The notes beneath the pieces were generated by a model. The model worked only from the letters and a program-made list of their open reading frames with translations, was not told where the DNA came from and did no database searches. A DNA stretch of 64,000 nt from Sphingomonas sp. LM7. GTDB taxonomy: Bacteria > Pseudomonadota > Alphaproteobacteria > Sphingomonadales > Sphingomonadaceae. The stretch is from the NCBI RefSeq assembly GCF_002002925.1, contig NZ_CP019511.1:3131001-3195000 (forward strand), given 5' to 3'. Positions 25,153 through 33,486 of this stretch are shown here, one piece after another. The position numbers and the translations under genes were made by a program. The first letter of the stretch is position 1. The number at the start of each line of letters is the position of its first letter.

Positions 25153-26781
25153 TTACTGTCCCGCGCGGCTCTTGTCTCGGATCGCGCGGAATTCGGCGGT
25201 CGGATACCAGTTCGGCCAGTTCGTCCCCTCGGCCAGCTGGCGCCCCAGCCCATAGAAGATCGACAGGTCCTCGATCGCGCCGTCCCAGTTCCAGCTCGGA
25301 TCATAATGATCCTGCGGCTTGTGATAGCGGTTGGTGGTATAGTCGTCGGACGCCTTCTTGCCTGCTGCCTTGCCGCCGGCGCGCAGATCCTCGCCGCTTT
25401 CGCCATACAGCATCGGCACGCCGAGCCGGGCGAAGCTGAAATGGTCCGAACGGTAATAATAGCCCCGCTCGGGCGTAGGCTCGGGGACGATCACCCGGCC
25501 CTGCGCCGCCACGAACGGCTTCACCAGATCCTCGAGCTCGGACTTGCCGACGCCGACCAGCACGAAATCCTTGGCGCGGCCGACATTGTTCACGCCGTCC
25601 ATGTTGACCCCGCCGACGGTCTTGGCGAGCGGATACACCGGGTTCTCGGCATAGAATTTGGAGCCGAGCAGCCCTGATTCCTCGGCGGTGACCGCCAGGA
25701 AGACGAGGCTGCGCTTCGCCGGCCCGGCCTTCACATGCGCCTCGGCAAGCGCAACGAGCGCAGCGGTGCCCGACGCATTGTCGAGCGCGCCGTTGCAGAT
25801 GTCGTCACCGTTTACTGCGTCGCAGCGGCCGAGATGGTCCCAATGCGCCGAATAGAGCACGACTTCGTCGGGCTTGGCGCTGCCGGGCAGGATGCCGACG
25901 ACGTTCTTGGAAGCCTGGCGGCGAATCGCATTGTCGAACGATACGCTCGCCTTCACGCCCAGCGGCACTGGCTTGAAGCCCTTGTGCTTCGCTGCCTCGA
26001 CCAGCGCGGTGTAATCCTTGCCGGCGCTGGCGAAGAGCGCCTTGGCGGCGTCCTGCTGGATCCAGCCGATCGCCTTGGACTGGTCCATATGGTCGCCCGG
26101 TGTGTCCTGCTCCAGCTGCGGCCCGGTCCAGGAGGATTGCACCACACCCCAGCCATAGGCGGCGGGCTCGGTGTCGTGGATGATGATCGCCGCGGCGGCG
26201 CCCTGCCGCGCGGCTTCCTCGTATTTATAGGTCCAGCGGCCATAATAGGTCATCGCCCGCCCGCCGAACTCGCCCGTGAGTTCGGGCGTCTGCCAGTCGG
26301 GATCGTTGACCAGGATGACGACGGTCTTCCCCTTCACGTCGAGGCCGGCATAGTCGTTCCAGCCGCGCTCGGGCGCGTTGATGCCATAGCCGACGAACAC
26401 GACGTCGCTGTCCTTGACGGCGGTCTTGGGCGTCACCTGATAGGTCGCGATCACGAGATCCTTGCGATATTCCAGGCTGACCGGGGTCTTGCCGCCGCTG
26501 AAGACGAGCGGCGACACGTTCTGCGAGGTGATCTCGACCAGCGGTACGTCCTGGAACCAGCTGCCCTTGTTGCCAGGCTTGAGCCCCGCCTTCTGAAAAC
26601 GCTCGACCAGATAGGCCATGGTTTTCTCTTCGCCCGCGGTAGTCGGCGCGCGCCCTTCGAATTCGTCGGACGACAGCCGCTCGGTGACTTGCTTGAGCGT
26701 GTCGAGCGAGAGCTGCGGCGCGGTCTGCGCCGCAGCGGCGGTGCTCGCAAGCAGAAGGGCAGTGGTGAGTAGGAGGCGCAT
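25153..26781 (-). CDS. Secreted M28-family metallopeptidase
   Basis: A 542-residue exported zinc aminopeptidase-like enzyme with a signal peptide (residues 1-19, ending AAAAQ). A protease-associated insert is likely around 110-270 (KTVVILVNDPDWQ, AAAAIIIHD). The M28 metal ligands are SAHWDHLG, GALDNASGTAAL, VTAEESGLLGS, NMDG and YRSDHFSF in the expected order. It reads into aguA with a 10-base gap, so it may head an operon with aguA-aguB and supply peptides or amino acids for polyamine synthesis; that link is conjecture. Confidence 0.9.
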   Translation of the reverse strand: MRLLLTTALLLASTAAAAQTAPQLSLDTLKQVTERLSSDEFEGRAPTTAGEEKTMAYLVERFQKAGLKPGNKGSWFQDVPLVEITSQNVSPLVFSGGKTPVSLEYRKDLVIATYQVTPKTAVKDSDVVFVGYGINAPERGWNDYAGLDVKGKTVVILVNDPDWQTPELTGEFGGRAMTYYGRWTYKYEEAARQGAAAAIIIHDTEPAAYGWGVVQSSWTGPQLEQDTPGDHMDQSKAIGWIQQDAAKALFASAGKDYTALVEAAKHKGFKPVPLGVKASVSFDNAIRRQASKNVVGILPGSAKPDEVVLYSAHWDHLGRCDAVNGDDICNGALDNASGTAALVALAEAHVKAGPAKRSLVFLAVTAEESGLLGSKFYAENPVYPLAKTVGGVNMDGVNNVGRAKDFVLVGVGKSELEDLVKPFVAAQGRVIVPEPTPERGYYYRSDHFSFARLGVPMLYGESGEDLRAGGKAAGKKASDDYTTNRYHKPQDHYDPSWNWDGAIEDLSIFYGLGRQLAEGTNWPNWYPTAEFRAIRDKSRAGQ

Positions 26782-26896
26782 GGAAACTCCTGCGAAAGAT
26801 CGATGCGGGCGAGTGTGGCAGCGGCACCCGGCGCGAGCAAGCATTGCAGTCGCGCGGATGCGGGTGCACCAATGATAGCGATAACAGGAGAGAGGG

Positions 26897-28225
26897 ATGC
26901 GCTGGAGAACCGGGATCCTGGTACTGGCGACGCTCGCGGCGCCGCTGAGTGCGCAGCAGGACTATCGCGCAGCGGAAGCGGACCGGCGGGCGATGCTCGA
27001 CCGGCTGGGGATCGCTGATACGCGTCCGGGCGCAAACGGCTTCGATCCCAAGGCGGCGAACGCAGCCAATTACGACGAAGCCAAAGCGGGAGTCCCCCGG
27101 TTGCCTCCACTGCTGCGCCTCGCCGACGGGCGGCCCGTCCCCGATGCGCGGACATGGTGGCGTCAACGCCGGCCCGAGATCGTCGCGCTGTTCGACCGCG
27201 AAGTCTATGGCCGGGTCCCCGCGACGGCGCCTGCAATCCGCTGGCGTGTAGATCGCGAGGCGCGCGCCGAGGAGGGCGGCGTCAAGGTGGTCAAGCGCTG
27301 GCTGACCGGCGTCGCCGACAACCGCGCTGCACCCGGCGCCAGGGCGGAGATCGCGCTGCGCTACACGCTGCCGGCCGGCGCGCGCCGCGTCCCGCTGATC
27401 CTTTCCTTCGGCTTCCCCGAGGGCTTTCGCTTCCCCGGTCCCCCGCGCGCGCCTGATCCCGGGCCGCCTTTTGCCGAGCAGTTGCTCAAGCGCGGCTTCG
27501 GCTATGCCGTGGTCGTCGCCAATTCGGTGCAGGCGGACAATGGCGGTGCGCTGGGCGACGGGGTGATCGGCATATCGCTGCGGGGTCGCCCGCGCGCGCC
27601 GGAGGACTGGGGCGTGCTGCGCGCCTGGGCGTGGGGCGCCAGCCGCGCCTATGACGTTCTTGCGCGTGACCGGGCGATTGATTCGAAGCGGATCGGGATC
27701 GAGGGGCTTTCGCGCTACGGCAAGGCCGCGCTCGTCGCCATGGCCTATGACCAGCGCTTTGCGATCGGCTTCATCGGCTCGTCGGGCGCCGGCGGCGCGG
27801 CGCTCTACCGGCGCAATTTCGGCGAGCGGATCGGCAATCTCGCGGCGAGCGGCGAATATCACTGGTTCGCCGGAAACTTCCTTCGGTACGCCGGCCCGCT
27901 GACTGAACAGGACCTGCCGATCGACGCGCACATGCTGATCGCGCTCGCGGCGCCGCGGCCGATCTTCATCGGCGCCGGGACCGTCGAAACCGGCGACGGC
28001 TGGGTTGATCCCAGGGGCAGCTTCCTCGCCGCTGCGGCCGCTTCGCCGGCATGGGCGTTGCTCGGCCGCAAGGGTCTCACCGCCACCGAATTCCCCGAAG
28101 TGCTGACACCCGTTACAGGAGGTCAGGTCGGGTTCCGCCAGCATCGGGCCGGACATGACAACCGCGACAATTGGCCGGCCTTCATCGCCTTCGCTTCAAG
28201 CCATCTTTCCCGGCAAGAACATTGA
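26897..28225 (+). CDS. CE15-like alpha/beta-hydrolase (glucuronoyl esterase family)
   Basis: A 442-residue secreted hydrolase with a signal peptide (ends APLSAQ). The nucleophile lies in GIEGLSRYGKAAL (Ser272), close to the CE15 pattern G-C-S-R-x-G-K with Leu in place of Cys, followed by the family marker GSSGAGGAALYRR. The probable catalytic His is His420 in QHRAGHDNRDNWPAF. CE15 enzymes cleave ester bonds between lignin and glucuronoyl groups of xylan. No other plant-polysaccharide gene is nearby. It is divergent from the M28 gene. Confidence 0.82.
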   Translation: MRWRTGILVLATLAAPLSAQQDYRAAEADRRAMLDRLGIADTRPGANGFDPKAANAANYDEAKAGVPRLPPLLRLADGRPVPDARTWWRQRRPEIVALFDREVYGRVPATAPAIRWRVDREARAEEGGVKVVKRWLTGVADNRAAPGARAEIALRYTLPAGARRVPLILSFGFPEGFRFPGPPRAPDPGPPFAEQLLKRGFGYAVVVANSVQADNGGALGDGVIGISLRGRPRAPEDWGVLRAWAWGASRAYDVLARDRAIDSKRIGIEGLSRYGKAALVAMAYDQRFAIGFIGSSGAGGAALYRRNFGERIGNLAASGEYHWFAGNFLRYAGPLTEQDLPIDAHMLIALAAPRPIFIGAGTVETGDGWVDPRGSFLAAAAASPAWALLGRKGLTATEFPEVLTPVTGGQVGFRQHRAGHDNRDNWPAFIAFASSHLSRQEH

Positions 28226-28326
28226 CTTGGCGTGCATTTCGCAATGCAGCACAGCGATGCCTACGAATAATACTTGCTCAACTTCGTTTCGGCAGTAAGT
28301 TGAAGCTCTACGGGGGGGATTCAGGC

Positions 28327-28833
28327 ATGGCTGAGCCGTTTTTGTCGGAGCTGAGGCTTTTTTCCTTTGTCTTCGCGCCGAAAGGCTGGGCGCTGTGCAA
28401 TGGACAGCTTCTGCCGATCAATCAGAACCAGGCGTTGTTCTCGCTGTTGGGGACGACCTTTGGCGGCGATGGACGCGTCAACTTCGCGCTTCCCGATCTG
28501 CGCGGCCGCGTGCCGATGCATGTCGGCAACAGCCATGCGCTGGGCGAGCGCGGCGGCGAGCAGGCGCACACTCTCTCGATCACCGAGATGCCGACGCATA
28601 CCCATGTACTGCAGGGGACCTCGTCGGCGGCCAACGCCAATATCCCGGCGGCCAACATGTATCTCGCGGCCACGGCCCCGAACGATTTCTATACCGGAGC
28701 GGCGGCGCTTACCGCCATGGCTCCAGCTGCAGTCAGCACCGTCGGCGGCAGTCAGGCGCATAACAATATGCAGCCCTATCTGACGCTGTCCTGGAGCATC
28801 GCGCTTCAGGGCATCTTCCCCTCGCCAAACTGA
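28327..28833 (+). CDS. Tail-collar domain protein 1 (MdpB-like)
   Basis: A 168-residue protein of the phage tail-collar fold. FAPKGWALCNGQLLPINQNQ, ALFSLLGTTFGGDGRVNFAL and PDLRGRVPMH are the collar signature, followed by a His/Gly region (EMPTHTHVLQG) and the terminal AHNNMQPYLTLSWSIALQGI. It belongs to the bacterial group often named microcystin-dependent protein, whose role is unclear. The upstream 100 bases contain a CTCAACTT/AAGTTGAAG hairpin and a GGGGGG ribosome site. It is the first of three adjacent paralogues. Confidence 0.9.
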   Translation: MAEPFLSELRLFSFVFAPKGWALCNGQLLPINQNQALFSLLGTTFGGDGRVNFALPDLRGRVPMHVGNSHALGERGGEQAHTLSITEMPTHTHVLQGTSSAANANIPAANMYLAATAPNDFYTGAAALTAMAPAAVSTVGGSQAHNNMQPYLTLSWSIALQGIFPSPN

Positions 28834-28845
28834 GGAACCCAGCCG

Positions 28846-29349
28846 ATGGCGCAACCCTATGTCGGTGAGATCCGGATGTTCGCGGGCAATTTCCCGCCTG
28901 CCGGCTGGATGTTCTGCGAAGGCCAGCTCATTCCGATCTCGGAGAACGAGACGCTGTTCCAGCTGATCGGCACCACCTATGGCGGAGATGGGCAGGATAC
29001 CTTTGCGCTGCCCGATCTGCGCGGCCGGGTTCCGGTTCATCAGGGCAGCGGCTTCATCCTCGCCCAGACCGGTGGCACCGAGCAGGTCACGCTGACCACG
29101 CAGCAGCTTCCCGCGCACACGCATCCGATGCTCGCATCGACCAACACGGCGAGTTCGCCGACGCCGACGAATCTGGTGATCGGCAAGTCGACTCAGGTCG
29201 ATGCCTTCATCAATTCCCAGCCGACCGATCCGTTGAGCGCCACTGCGCTGTCTTCGATCGGCGGTAGCCAGCCGCACGAGAACATGCAGCCCTATCTCTG
29301 CGTCGACTTCATCATCTCGCTGTTCGGGATTTTCCCGAGCCCAACCTGA
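28846..29349 (+). CDS. Tail-collar domain protein 2 (MdpB-like)
   Basis: A 167-residue paralogue with FPPAGWMFCEGQLIPISENE, TLFQLIGTTYGGDGQDTFAL, PDLRGRVPVHQGSGF and LPAHTHPML. The C-terminus SQPHENMQPYLCVDFIISLF differs more from its two neighbours, with an added Cys. It begins 12 bases after the first copy and ends 10 bases before the third. No signal peptide is present, as is usual for this family. Confidence 0.9.
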   Translation: MAQPYVGEIRMFAGNFPPAGWMFCEGQLIPISENETLFQLIGTTYGGDGQDTFALPDLRGRVPVHQGSGFILAQTGGTEQVTLTTQQLPAHTHPMLASTNTASSPTPTNLVIGKSTQVDAFINSQPTDPLSATALSSIGGSQPHENMQPYLCVDFIISLFGIFPSPT

Positions 29350-29359
29350 GGAGCCGCCC

Positions 29360-29878
29360 GTGGCCGATCCGTTCGTCGCCGAAATCCGGGTCTTTCCATT
29401 CAATTTCGCGCCCAGGGGTTGGGCGTGGTGCAATGGCCAATTGCTGCCGCTGTCGCAGAATACCGCGCTGTTCTCGCTGCTGGGCACTACCTATGGCGGC
29501 AACGGCAAGAGCAATTTCGCGCTTCCCGACTTGCAGGGCTCGGTGCCGTTCCATCCGGGGCAGGGGCCCGGGCTGGGGTTGTACGACCTCGGCCAGATCG
29601 GCGGTTCGGAAACGGTGACTCTGCTCGAATCCGAAATTCCGGCGCATACGCACGCCTTGCAGGGCGCTGCCAGCGATGTCGCCGAGACCAACATACCGAC
29701 AGGCAACGCCCTGACCCGGTCGAGCCTGAATATCTATTCGAGCACGCTGACCGCCGCCACGCTGGCGATCGGGGCACTCGCACCGGCCGGCGGCGGCCAG
29801 CCGCACAACAACATGATGCCGTATCTCACCTTCTATTTCAGCATCGCACTGCAAGGCGTGTTCCCGCCGCGCGGCTAG
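29360..29878 (+). CDS. Tail-collar domain protein 3 (MdpB-like)
   Basis: A 172-residue paralogue closest to copy 1: FAPRGWAWCNGQLLPLSQNT, ALFSLLGTTYGGNGKSNFAL, PDLQGSVPFHPGQGPGLGLY, IPAHTHALQG and a final PHNNMMPYLTFYFSIALQGV. The start is GTG at 29360. It is seven bases from the acetyltransferase gene, so the four genes almost certainly form one transcript. Confidence 0.9.
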   Translation: MADPFVAEIRVFPFNFAPRGWAWCNGQLLPLSQNTALFSLLGTTYGGNGKSNFALPDLQGSVPFHPGQGPGLGLYDLGQIGGSETVTLLESEIPAHTHALQGAASDVAETNIPTGNALTRSSLNIYSSTLTAATLAIGALAPAGGGQPHNNMMPYLTFYFSIALQGVFPPRG

Positions 29879-29885
29879 CCTGACC

Positions 29886-30389
29886 ATGGCATTGCACCTG
29901 CAAGAAGCGGCGGCGCTTGGCGTGGTGCTGCGCCCGATGTCGGACGCGGACTTGCCGTTCACCGCCGCGCTCTATGCTTCGACGCGCCTGGAGGAACTGG
30001 CCCCGGTGCCGTGGCCCGACACGGTCAAGCAGTCCTTCCTCGCCCAGCAGCATGCCGCGCAGCACGCGCACTACCAGCAGCATTATCGCGGGATGCATGC
30101 GATGATCGTCGAGCGCGCCGGGTTGGCGATCGGCCGGCTCTATCTCTACGAAATGCCCGCCGAAGTCCGGATCGTGGACATCTCGCTGATGCCCGACGCG
30201 CGCCGTCACGGCATCGGCGCCGCGCTGCTACGCGATGTGCTCGCGGCAGCGGCGCCCGCCGGCAACAGCGTCACCATCCATGTCGAGAAGAATAATCCGG
30301 CACGCACGCTCTATGCCCGGCTGGGCTTCACGATCCTCGACGACGATCGCGGCGCCTATGACCTGTGGGAATGGCGGGCGGCCGCCTAG
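29886..30389 (+). CDS. GNAT-family N-acetyltransferase
   Basis: A 167-residue GNAT protein. The acetyl-CoA site is in SLMPDARRHGIGAALLRDVL (R-x-x-G-x-G/A pattern), and the terminal VEKNNPARTLYARLGFTIL is the usual last helix and strand. The substrate is unknown; position as last gene of the tail-collar operon suggests it may modify those proteins or a small molecule. Its stop overlaps the convergent small gene by four bases. Confidence 0.88.
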   Translation: MALHLQEAAALGVVLRPMSDADLPFTAALYASTRLEELAPVPWPDTVKQSFLAQQHAAQHAHYQQHYRGMHAMIVERAGLAIGRLYLYEMPAEVRIVDISLMPDARRHGIGAALLRDVLAAAAPAGNSVTIHVEKNNPARTLYARLGFTILDDDRGAYDLWEWRAAA

Positions 30390-30661
30390 TAGAACACCGC
30401 TTCGTAGCGGACGCCGTTCGCGTCGCGGCCGACGGGCACGATGAAGATGTCATGCCCGGCATCCCCGCCGTCGCTGAAGCGATAGATTGCCTGTGGCAGG
30501 ATCGGTTCGCCCGGGCCGACGAATTCCAGCCGGAACGAACCGCCCTCGCGCCCCGAATCCGACAGCGCCTGCACCTTGTCGAGCGCAAGCGGATACGCCG
30601 CATCGCCGGCGGCGACATCGTACACCGTGCCGGTCTGAAAGTCCGCAAGGCTGAGCGTCAT
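30386..30661 (-). CDS. Small protein beside the tail-collar cassette (DUF6916-like?)
   Basis: A 91-residue soluble protein: TLSLADFQTGTVYDVA, then RLEFVGPGEPILPQAIYRFS and DAGHDIFIVPVGRDANGVRY. It resembles small proteins that I recall beside tail-collar genes (the DUF6916 type), but this assignment is from memory. Sequence suggests a compact beta fold. The ATG at 30661 overlaps the stop of a 16-codon ORF (ATGA). It is convergent with the GNAT gene. Confidence 0.7.
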   Translation of the reverse strand: MTLSLADFQTGTVYDVAAGDAAYPLALDKVQALSDSGREGGSFRLEFVGPGEPILPQAIYRFSDGGDAGHDIFIVPVGRDANGVRYEAVFY

Positions 30662-30708
30662 GCGGCGATGCCGCGGACGAACAGGGTATCGAGCTTGGCA
30701 AGGTGCAT
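30658..30708 (-). CDS. 16-residue leader ORF coupled to the small cassette gene
   Basis: A micro-ORF reading MHLAKLDTLFVRGIAA whose stop overlaps the next gene's ATG (ATGA). No good Shine-Dalgarno precedes it. It could be a leader peptide, a precursor peptide or simply chance. The exact four-base overlap is its main support. Confidence 0.35.
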   Translation of the reverse strand: MHLAKLDTLFVRGIAA

Positions 30709-30808
30709 GGGGGGTTCCGCAGAGAGATACGCAGGCCTGGAGTGTGACAGCGCACCCTCTCGCTCGCAAGCCCCGCATAGCCCGTCATGGCGTGCGCGCT
30801 GCCCAATA

Positions 30809-30838
30809 AGAAAAGGGCGGCCGCAAGCGACCGCCCTT
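30809..30838 (-). terminator. Intrinsic terminator after rpsD
   Basis: On the minus strand AAGGGCGGTCG pairs with CGGCCGCCCTT (one wobble) around loop CTTG and is followed by TTTTCTTA. It is 26 bases beyond the rpsD stop. Confidence 0.88.
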
Positions 30839-30863
30839 GTTTCTCATCGACTGATGCCGAAAC

Positions 30864-31478
30864 TCAGCGCGAGTAGAACTCGACGACGAGGTTCGGTTCC
30901 ATGCGGACCGGATAGGGCACTTCGTCGAGCGTCGGAACGCGCGTGAAGGTGATCTTCGATGCGCCCTCGGGGACGACATAATCGGGGATGTCGCGCTCGG
31001 ACAGGCTCTGCGCTTCCATCACCAGCGCCATTTCCTGCGCCTTGGACGAGAGCGATACGATCTGGCCGGGCTTGATACGGCGCGAACCGATGTTGCACTT
31101 CTCGCCGTCGACGCGGACATGGCCGTGGTTGACGATCTGGCGCGCGGCGAAGATCGTCGGCGCGAACTTGGCGCGATAGACGATCATGTCGAGGCGCATC
31201 TCGAGCAGGCCGATCAGGTTCTGACCGGTATCGCCCTTCATCTTCGAAGCGTCCTCGTACGAGCGCTTGAACTGCTTCTCGGTGATGTCGCCGTAATAGC
31301 CCTTGAGCTTCTGCTTGGCGCGCAGCTGGATGCCGAAGTCTGAGACCTTGCCCTTGCGGCGCTGGCCGTGCTGGCCGGGGCCGTACTCACGCTTGTTGAC
31401 CGGGCTCTTCGGGCGACCCCAGATGTTTTCGCCCATCCGGCGGTCGAGCTTGTGCTTTGCGTTAGAACGCTTCGACAT
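30864..31478 (-). CDS. rpsD: 30S ribosomal protein S4
   Basis: A 204-residue S4, a primary 16S rRNA binding protein. The start [21 protein letters not shown] is the alphaproteobacterial form, lacking the zinc-binding cysteines of some lineages. The S4 RNA-binding domain [18 protein letters not shown] and [14 protein letters not shown] follows. The ATG at 31478 is preferred over an upstream in-frame start. It is a single-gene unit with its own terminator and a candidate promoter upstream. Confidence 0.97.
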   Translation of the reverse strand: MSKRSNAKHKLDRRMGENIWGRPKSPVNKREYGPGQHGQRRKGKVSDFGIQLRAKQKLKGYYGDITEKQFKRSYEDASKMKGDTGQNLIGLLEMRLDMIVYRAKFAPTIFAARQIVNHGHVRVDGEKCNIGSRRIKPGQIVSLSSKAQEMALVMEAQSLSERDIPDYVVPEGASKITFTRVPTLDEVPYPVRMEPNLVVEFYSR

Positions 31479-31587
31479 GGTAATCCTTTGCAATCGCTAA
31501 CAACGTTGTTCCCGGTACCGCCTGCTTGCTCGTCGCCGAGGGCAGGGCCGCCGCTTCACCGGGGTGCGGGGCCATTGCGAAGGCGCG

Positions 31588-31616
31588 CGGTTAGCCGCCG
31601 GGTGCGTCCGAGTCAA
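31588..31616 (-). promoter_or_regulatory. Candidate promoter of rpsD
   Basis: On the minus strand TTGACT and TAACCG are separated by exactly 17 bases, about 110 bases upstream of rpsD. The -35 match is good and the -10 match weak, as is common in GC-rich alphaproteobacteria. Confidence 0.35.
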
Positions 31617-31654
31617 GCTGGACAGGCGCGCGGGCACTCGCCAAGAGCACCTCC

Positions 31655-31957
31655 ATGCAAGACACGATCGATCCCGAAGCCTGCACGACGATGGCCGAAG
31701 TCCGCGCCGGCGTGGACGCAGTCGACCAGGCGCTGGTCGCGCTGCTCGCACGCCGCTTCGGCTATATGGACGCGGCAGCCCGCATCAAGCCCGAACGTGG
31801 GCAGGTGCGGGACGAAGGACGAAAGGCGCAGGTCATCGCCAATGCGCAGGCACATGCGCGCGCAGTAGCGCTCCCCGAAGCGCCGATCGGCGCGCTATGG
31901 GATCAGCTGGTCGAAGCCTCGATTGCGTACGAGCTCGAGGCGTTCGACCGGCGCTGA
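31655..31957 (+). CDS. AroQ-type chorismate mutase
   Basis: A 100-residue monofunctional chorismate mutase of the all-helical AroQ class, which makes prephenate for Phe and Tyr. TMAEVRAGVDAVDQALVALL with RRFGYMDAAARIK carries the first-helix Arg and the Lys of the active site, and a second helix set follows (LWDQLVEASIAYELEAFDRR). The length suits a PchB-like cytoplasmic enzyme with no signal peptide. It is divergent from rpsD. Confidence 0.85.
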   Translation: MQDTIDPEACTTMAEVRAGVDAVDQALVALLARRFGYMDAAARIKPERGQVRDEGRKAQVIANAQAHARAVALPEAPIGALWDQLVEASIAYELEAFDRR

Positions 31958-31973
31958 TCCAGCCGTCGGCGTG

Positions 31974-32240
31974 TCAGAACGGCGTGCCCGCGGGCGGCGC
32001 AGTATTGAGACGGCGCATCTGATCGACGTCGCGCCGCGATTTCTCGGCATCGACCTTCGCTTCCCACTGGGTCATGCAATAGCGCGTCTTGCGCAGCCGC
32101 GATCCCGTCGTCGAAGTGGTCTTGCAGACCGGCTTCTCCGATTTCGCCGCGGGCGCTTCGGCTTCGGATGCAGCGTCCTGCGCAAGCGCAGCCGACGGAG
32201 AGGCGAAAGCCACCAACGCGAAAAGAGGCAACAAACGCAT
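31974..32240 (-). CDS. Small secreted protein with two cysteines
   Basis: An 88-residue exported protein of unknown function. A signal peptide (MRLLPLFALVAFASPSAALAQ) is followed by an Ala/Glu stretch and the region KPVCKTTSTTGSRLRKTRYC, with two Cys that could form a disulfide. Three in-frame ATGs lie close together; the one at 32240 is chosen because GGAG sits six bases before it and the signal peptide begins properly there. Its stop is 17 bases beyond the convergent chorismate mutase gene. Confidence 0.75.
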   Translation of the reverse strand: MRLLPLFALVAFASPSAALAQDAASEAEAPAAKSEKPVCKTTSTTGSRLRKTRYCMTQWEAKVDAEKSRRDVDQMRRLNTAPPAGTPF

Positions 32241-32308
32241 CGACATCTCCATTGTTCGAATGCGCTTGTTATGCCGATTTCTGGTTACGAAACAATATCG
32301 CTGCGTGG

Positions 32309-33028
32309 TCAGTCGCCGCGATGCCGCTTCCGGCCGTTCAGCGCGGAGAGCACACCGCGCATCGTGCGCACTTCGGGGGAGGTCCACCCGGGCTTGGTCA
32401 GCAACGTGCGCAGGGTGCGTCGCGTGGTGGGAACGCGATCGGGCGGGAAATAATAGCCCGACCCGTCCAGCATCGCCTCCAGCTGCCCGATCATGCCTTC
32501 CAGCTCTTCCTGCGGTGCGGGCGGATCGAGCTCTGTGGCAGGCGGGCTGGCGAGATTCGCGCCTTTCGACCATTCATAGGCGACCAGGATCACCGCCTGG
32601 GCAAGGTTGAGGGAGCCGAATTCCGGGTTGATCGGAACGGTAATGATCGTGCGGGCAAGCGCCACGTCGTCGGTCTCCAGCCCGGACCGTTCCGGGCCGA
32701 ACAGGATCGCCGAGCGCTCGGCCGCCGAACGGATTTCGCGCGCTGCTGCTTCGGGCGTCACGACGGGCTTGGTAACCCCGCGCTTGCGCACCGTCGTCGC
32801 ATAGACCTGGCCGCAATCCGCCACCGCCTCCGCCACGCTGCCGAAGACCTGCGCCTTTTCCAGCACGACATCGGCACCGCTCGCCGCCGGGCCGGCCGAT
32901 GGATTGGGCCAGCCGTCGCGCGGGGCGACCAGCCGCATCTCGGTCAGCCCGAAATTGAGCATTGCCCGCGCAGCCTTGCCGATATTCTCGCCCAATTGCG
33001 GGCGCACCAGGACGACGACGGGATTCAC
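32309..33028 (-). CDS. trmJ: tRNA (cytidine/uridine-2'-O-)-methyltransferase TrmJ
   Basis: A 239-residue SPOUT methyltransferase that 2'-O-methylates position 32 of tRNAs. [20 protein letters not shown] is the family opening. The knot region has [18 protein letters not shown] and [22 protein letters not shown]-terminal helical extension continues to residue 239. The start overlaps the nrdR stop (ATGA). It ends the rpiB-glyA-nrdR-trmJ run. Confidence 0.92.
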   Translation of the reverse strand: MNPVVVLVRPQLGENIGKAARAMLNFGLTEMRLVAPRDGWPNPSAGPAASGADVVLEKAQVFGSVAEAVADCGQVYATTVRKRGVTKPVVTPEAAAREIRSAAERSAILFGPERSGLETDDVALARTIITVPINPEFGSLNLAQAVILVAYEWSKGANLASPPATELDPPAPQEELEGMIGQLEAMLDGSGYYFPPDRVPTTRRTLRTLLTKPGWTSPEVRTMRGVLSALNGRKRHRGD

Positions 33029-33486
33029 CCCTTGCCCGCCTCGGTGACGTTGCCGGCGAATTCCTCGAAGTCCTTTGCCTCGCGGAAGTCCTTATAGACG
33101 CTGGCGAAGCGGATATAGGCCACCGAATCGAGGCCCTTGAGCCCGTCCATCACCATCTCGCCGATCCGCTGCGACGGGATCTCGCTGTCACCCAGCGTCT
33201 CCAGCTGGCGCTGGATGCCCGATACCAGCCGCTCGATCTGCGCAGACGTCACCGGCCGCTTGCGCGCGGCGAGCGTTACTGATCGAATCAGCTTGTCGCG
33301 CTCGAACGGCTCGCGGCGATCCTGGTTCTTGACCACCGTCAGGTCGCGCAGCTGAATGCGCTCGAACGTGGTGAAACGCGCGGCGCAGGCCTCGCACTGC
33401 CGCCGCCTCCGGATCGCCGCCCCGTCTTCGGTGGGGCGGCTGTCCTTCACCTGGCTGTCTTCATTTCCGCAGAACGGGCAGCGCAA
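33025..33486 (-). CDS. nrdR: Transcriptional repressor NrdR (TTG start)
   Basis: A 153-residue NrdR, which represses ribonucleotide reductase genes by sensing ATP/dATP. The zinc ribbon is Cys3, Cys6, Cys31 and Cys34 ([20 protein letters not shown]), followed by the ATP cone ([17 protein letters not shown]). The first codon is TTG, placed immediately after the glyA TAA without a spacer; no ATG would give the invariant N-terminus. Low-efficiency initiation coupled to glyA is probable. No nrd gene or NrdR box was noticed in the window. Confidence 0.93.
   Translation of the reverse strand: MRCPFCGNEDSQVKDSRPTEDGAAIRRRRQCEACAARFTTFERIQLRDLTVVKNQDRREPFERDKLIRSVTLAARKRPVTSAQIERLVSGIQRQLETLGDSEIPSQRIGEMVMDGLKGLDSVAYIRFASVYKDFREAKDFEEFAGNVTEAGKG

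Noticed and set aside
28327..29878. Prophage remnant
   Set aside because: Tail-collar domains alone suggested a phage, but there is no other structural, lysis, integration or repressor gene, no flanking att repeat, and the base composition is like the surroundings.
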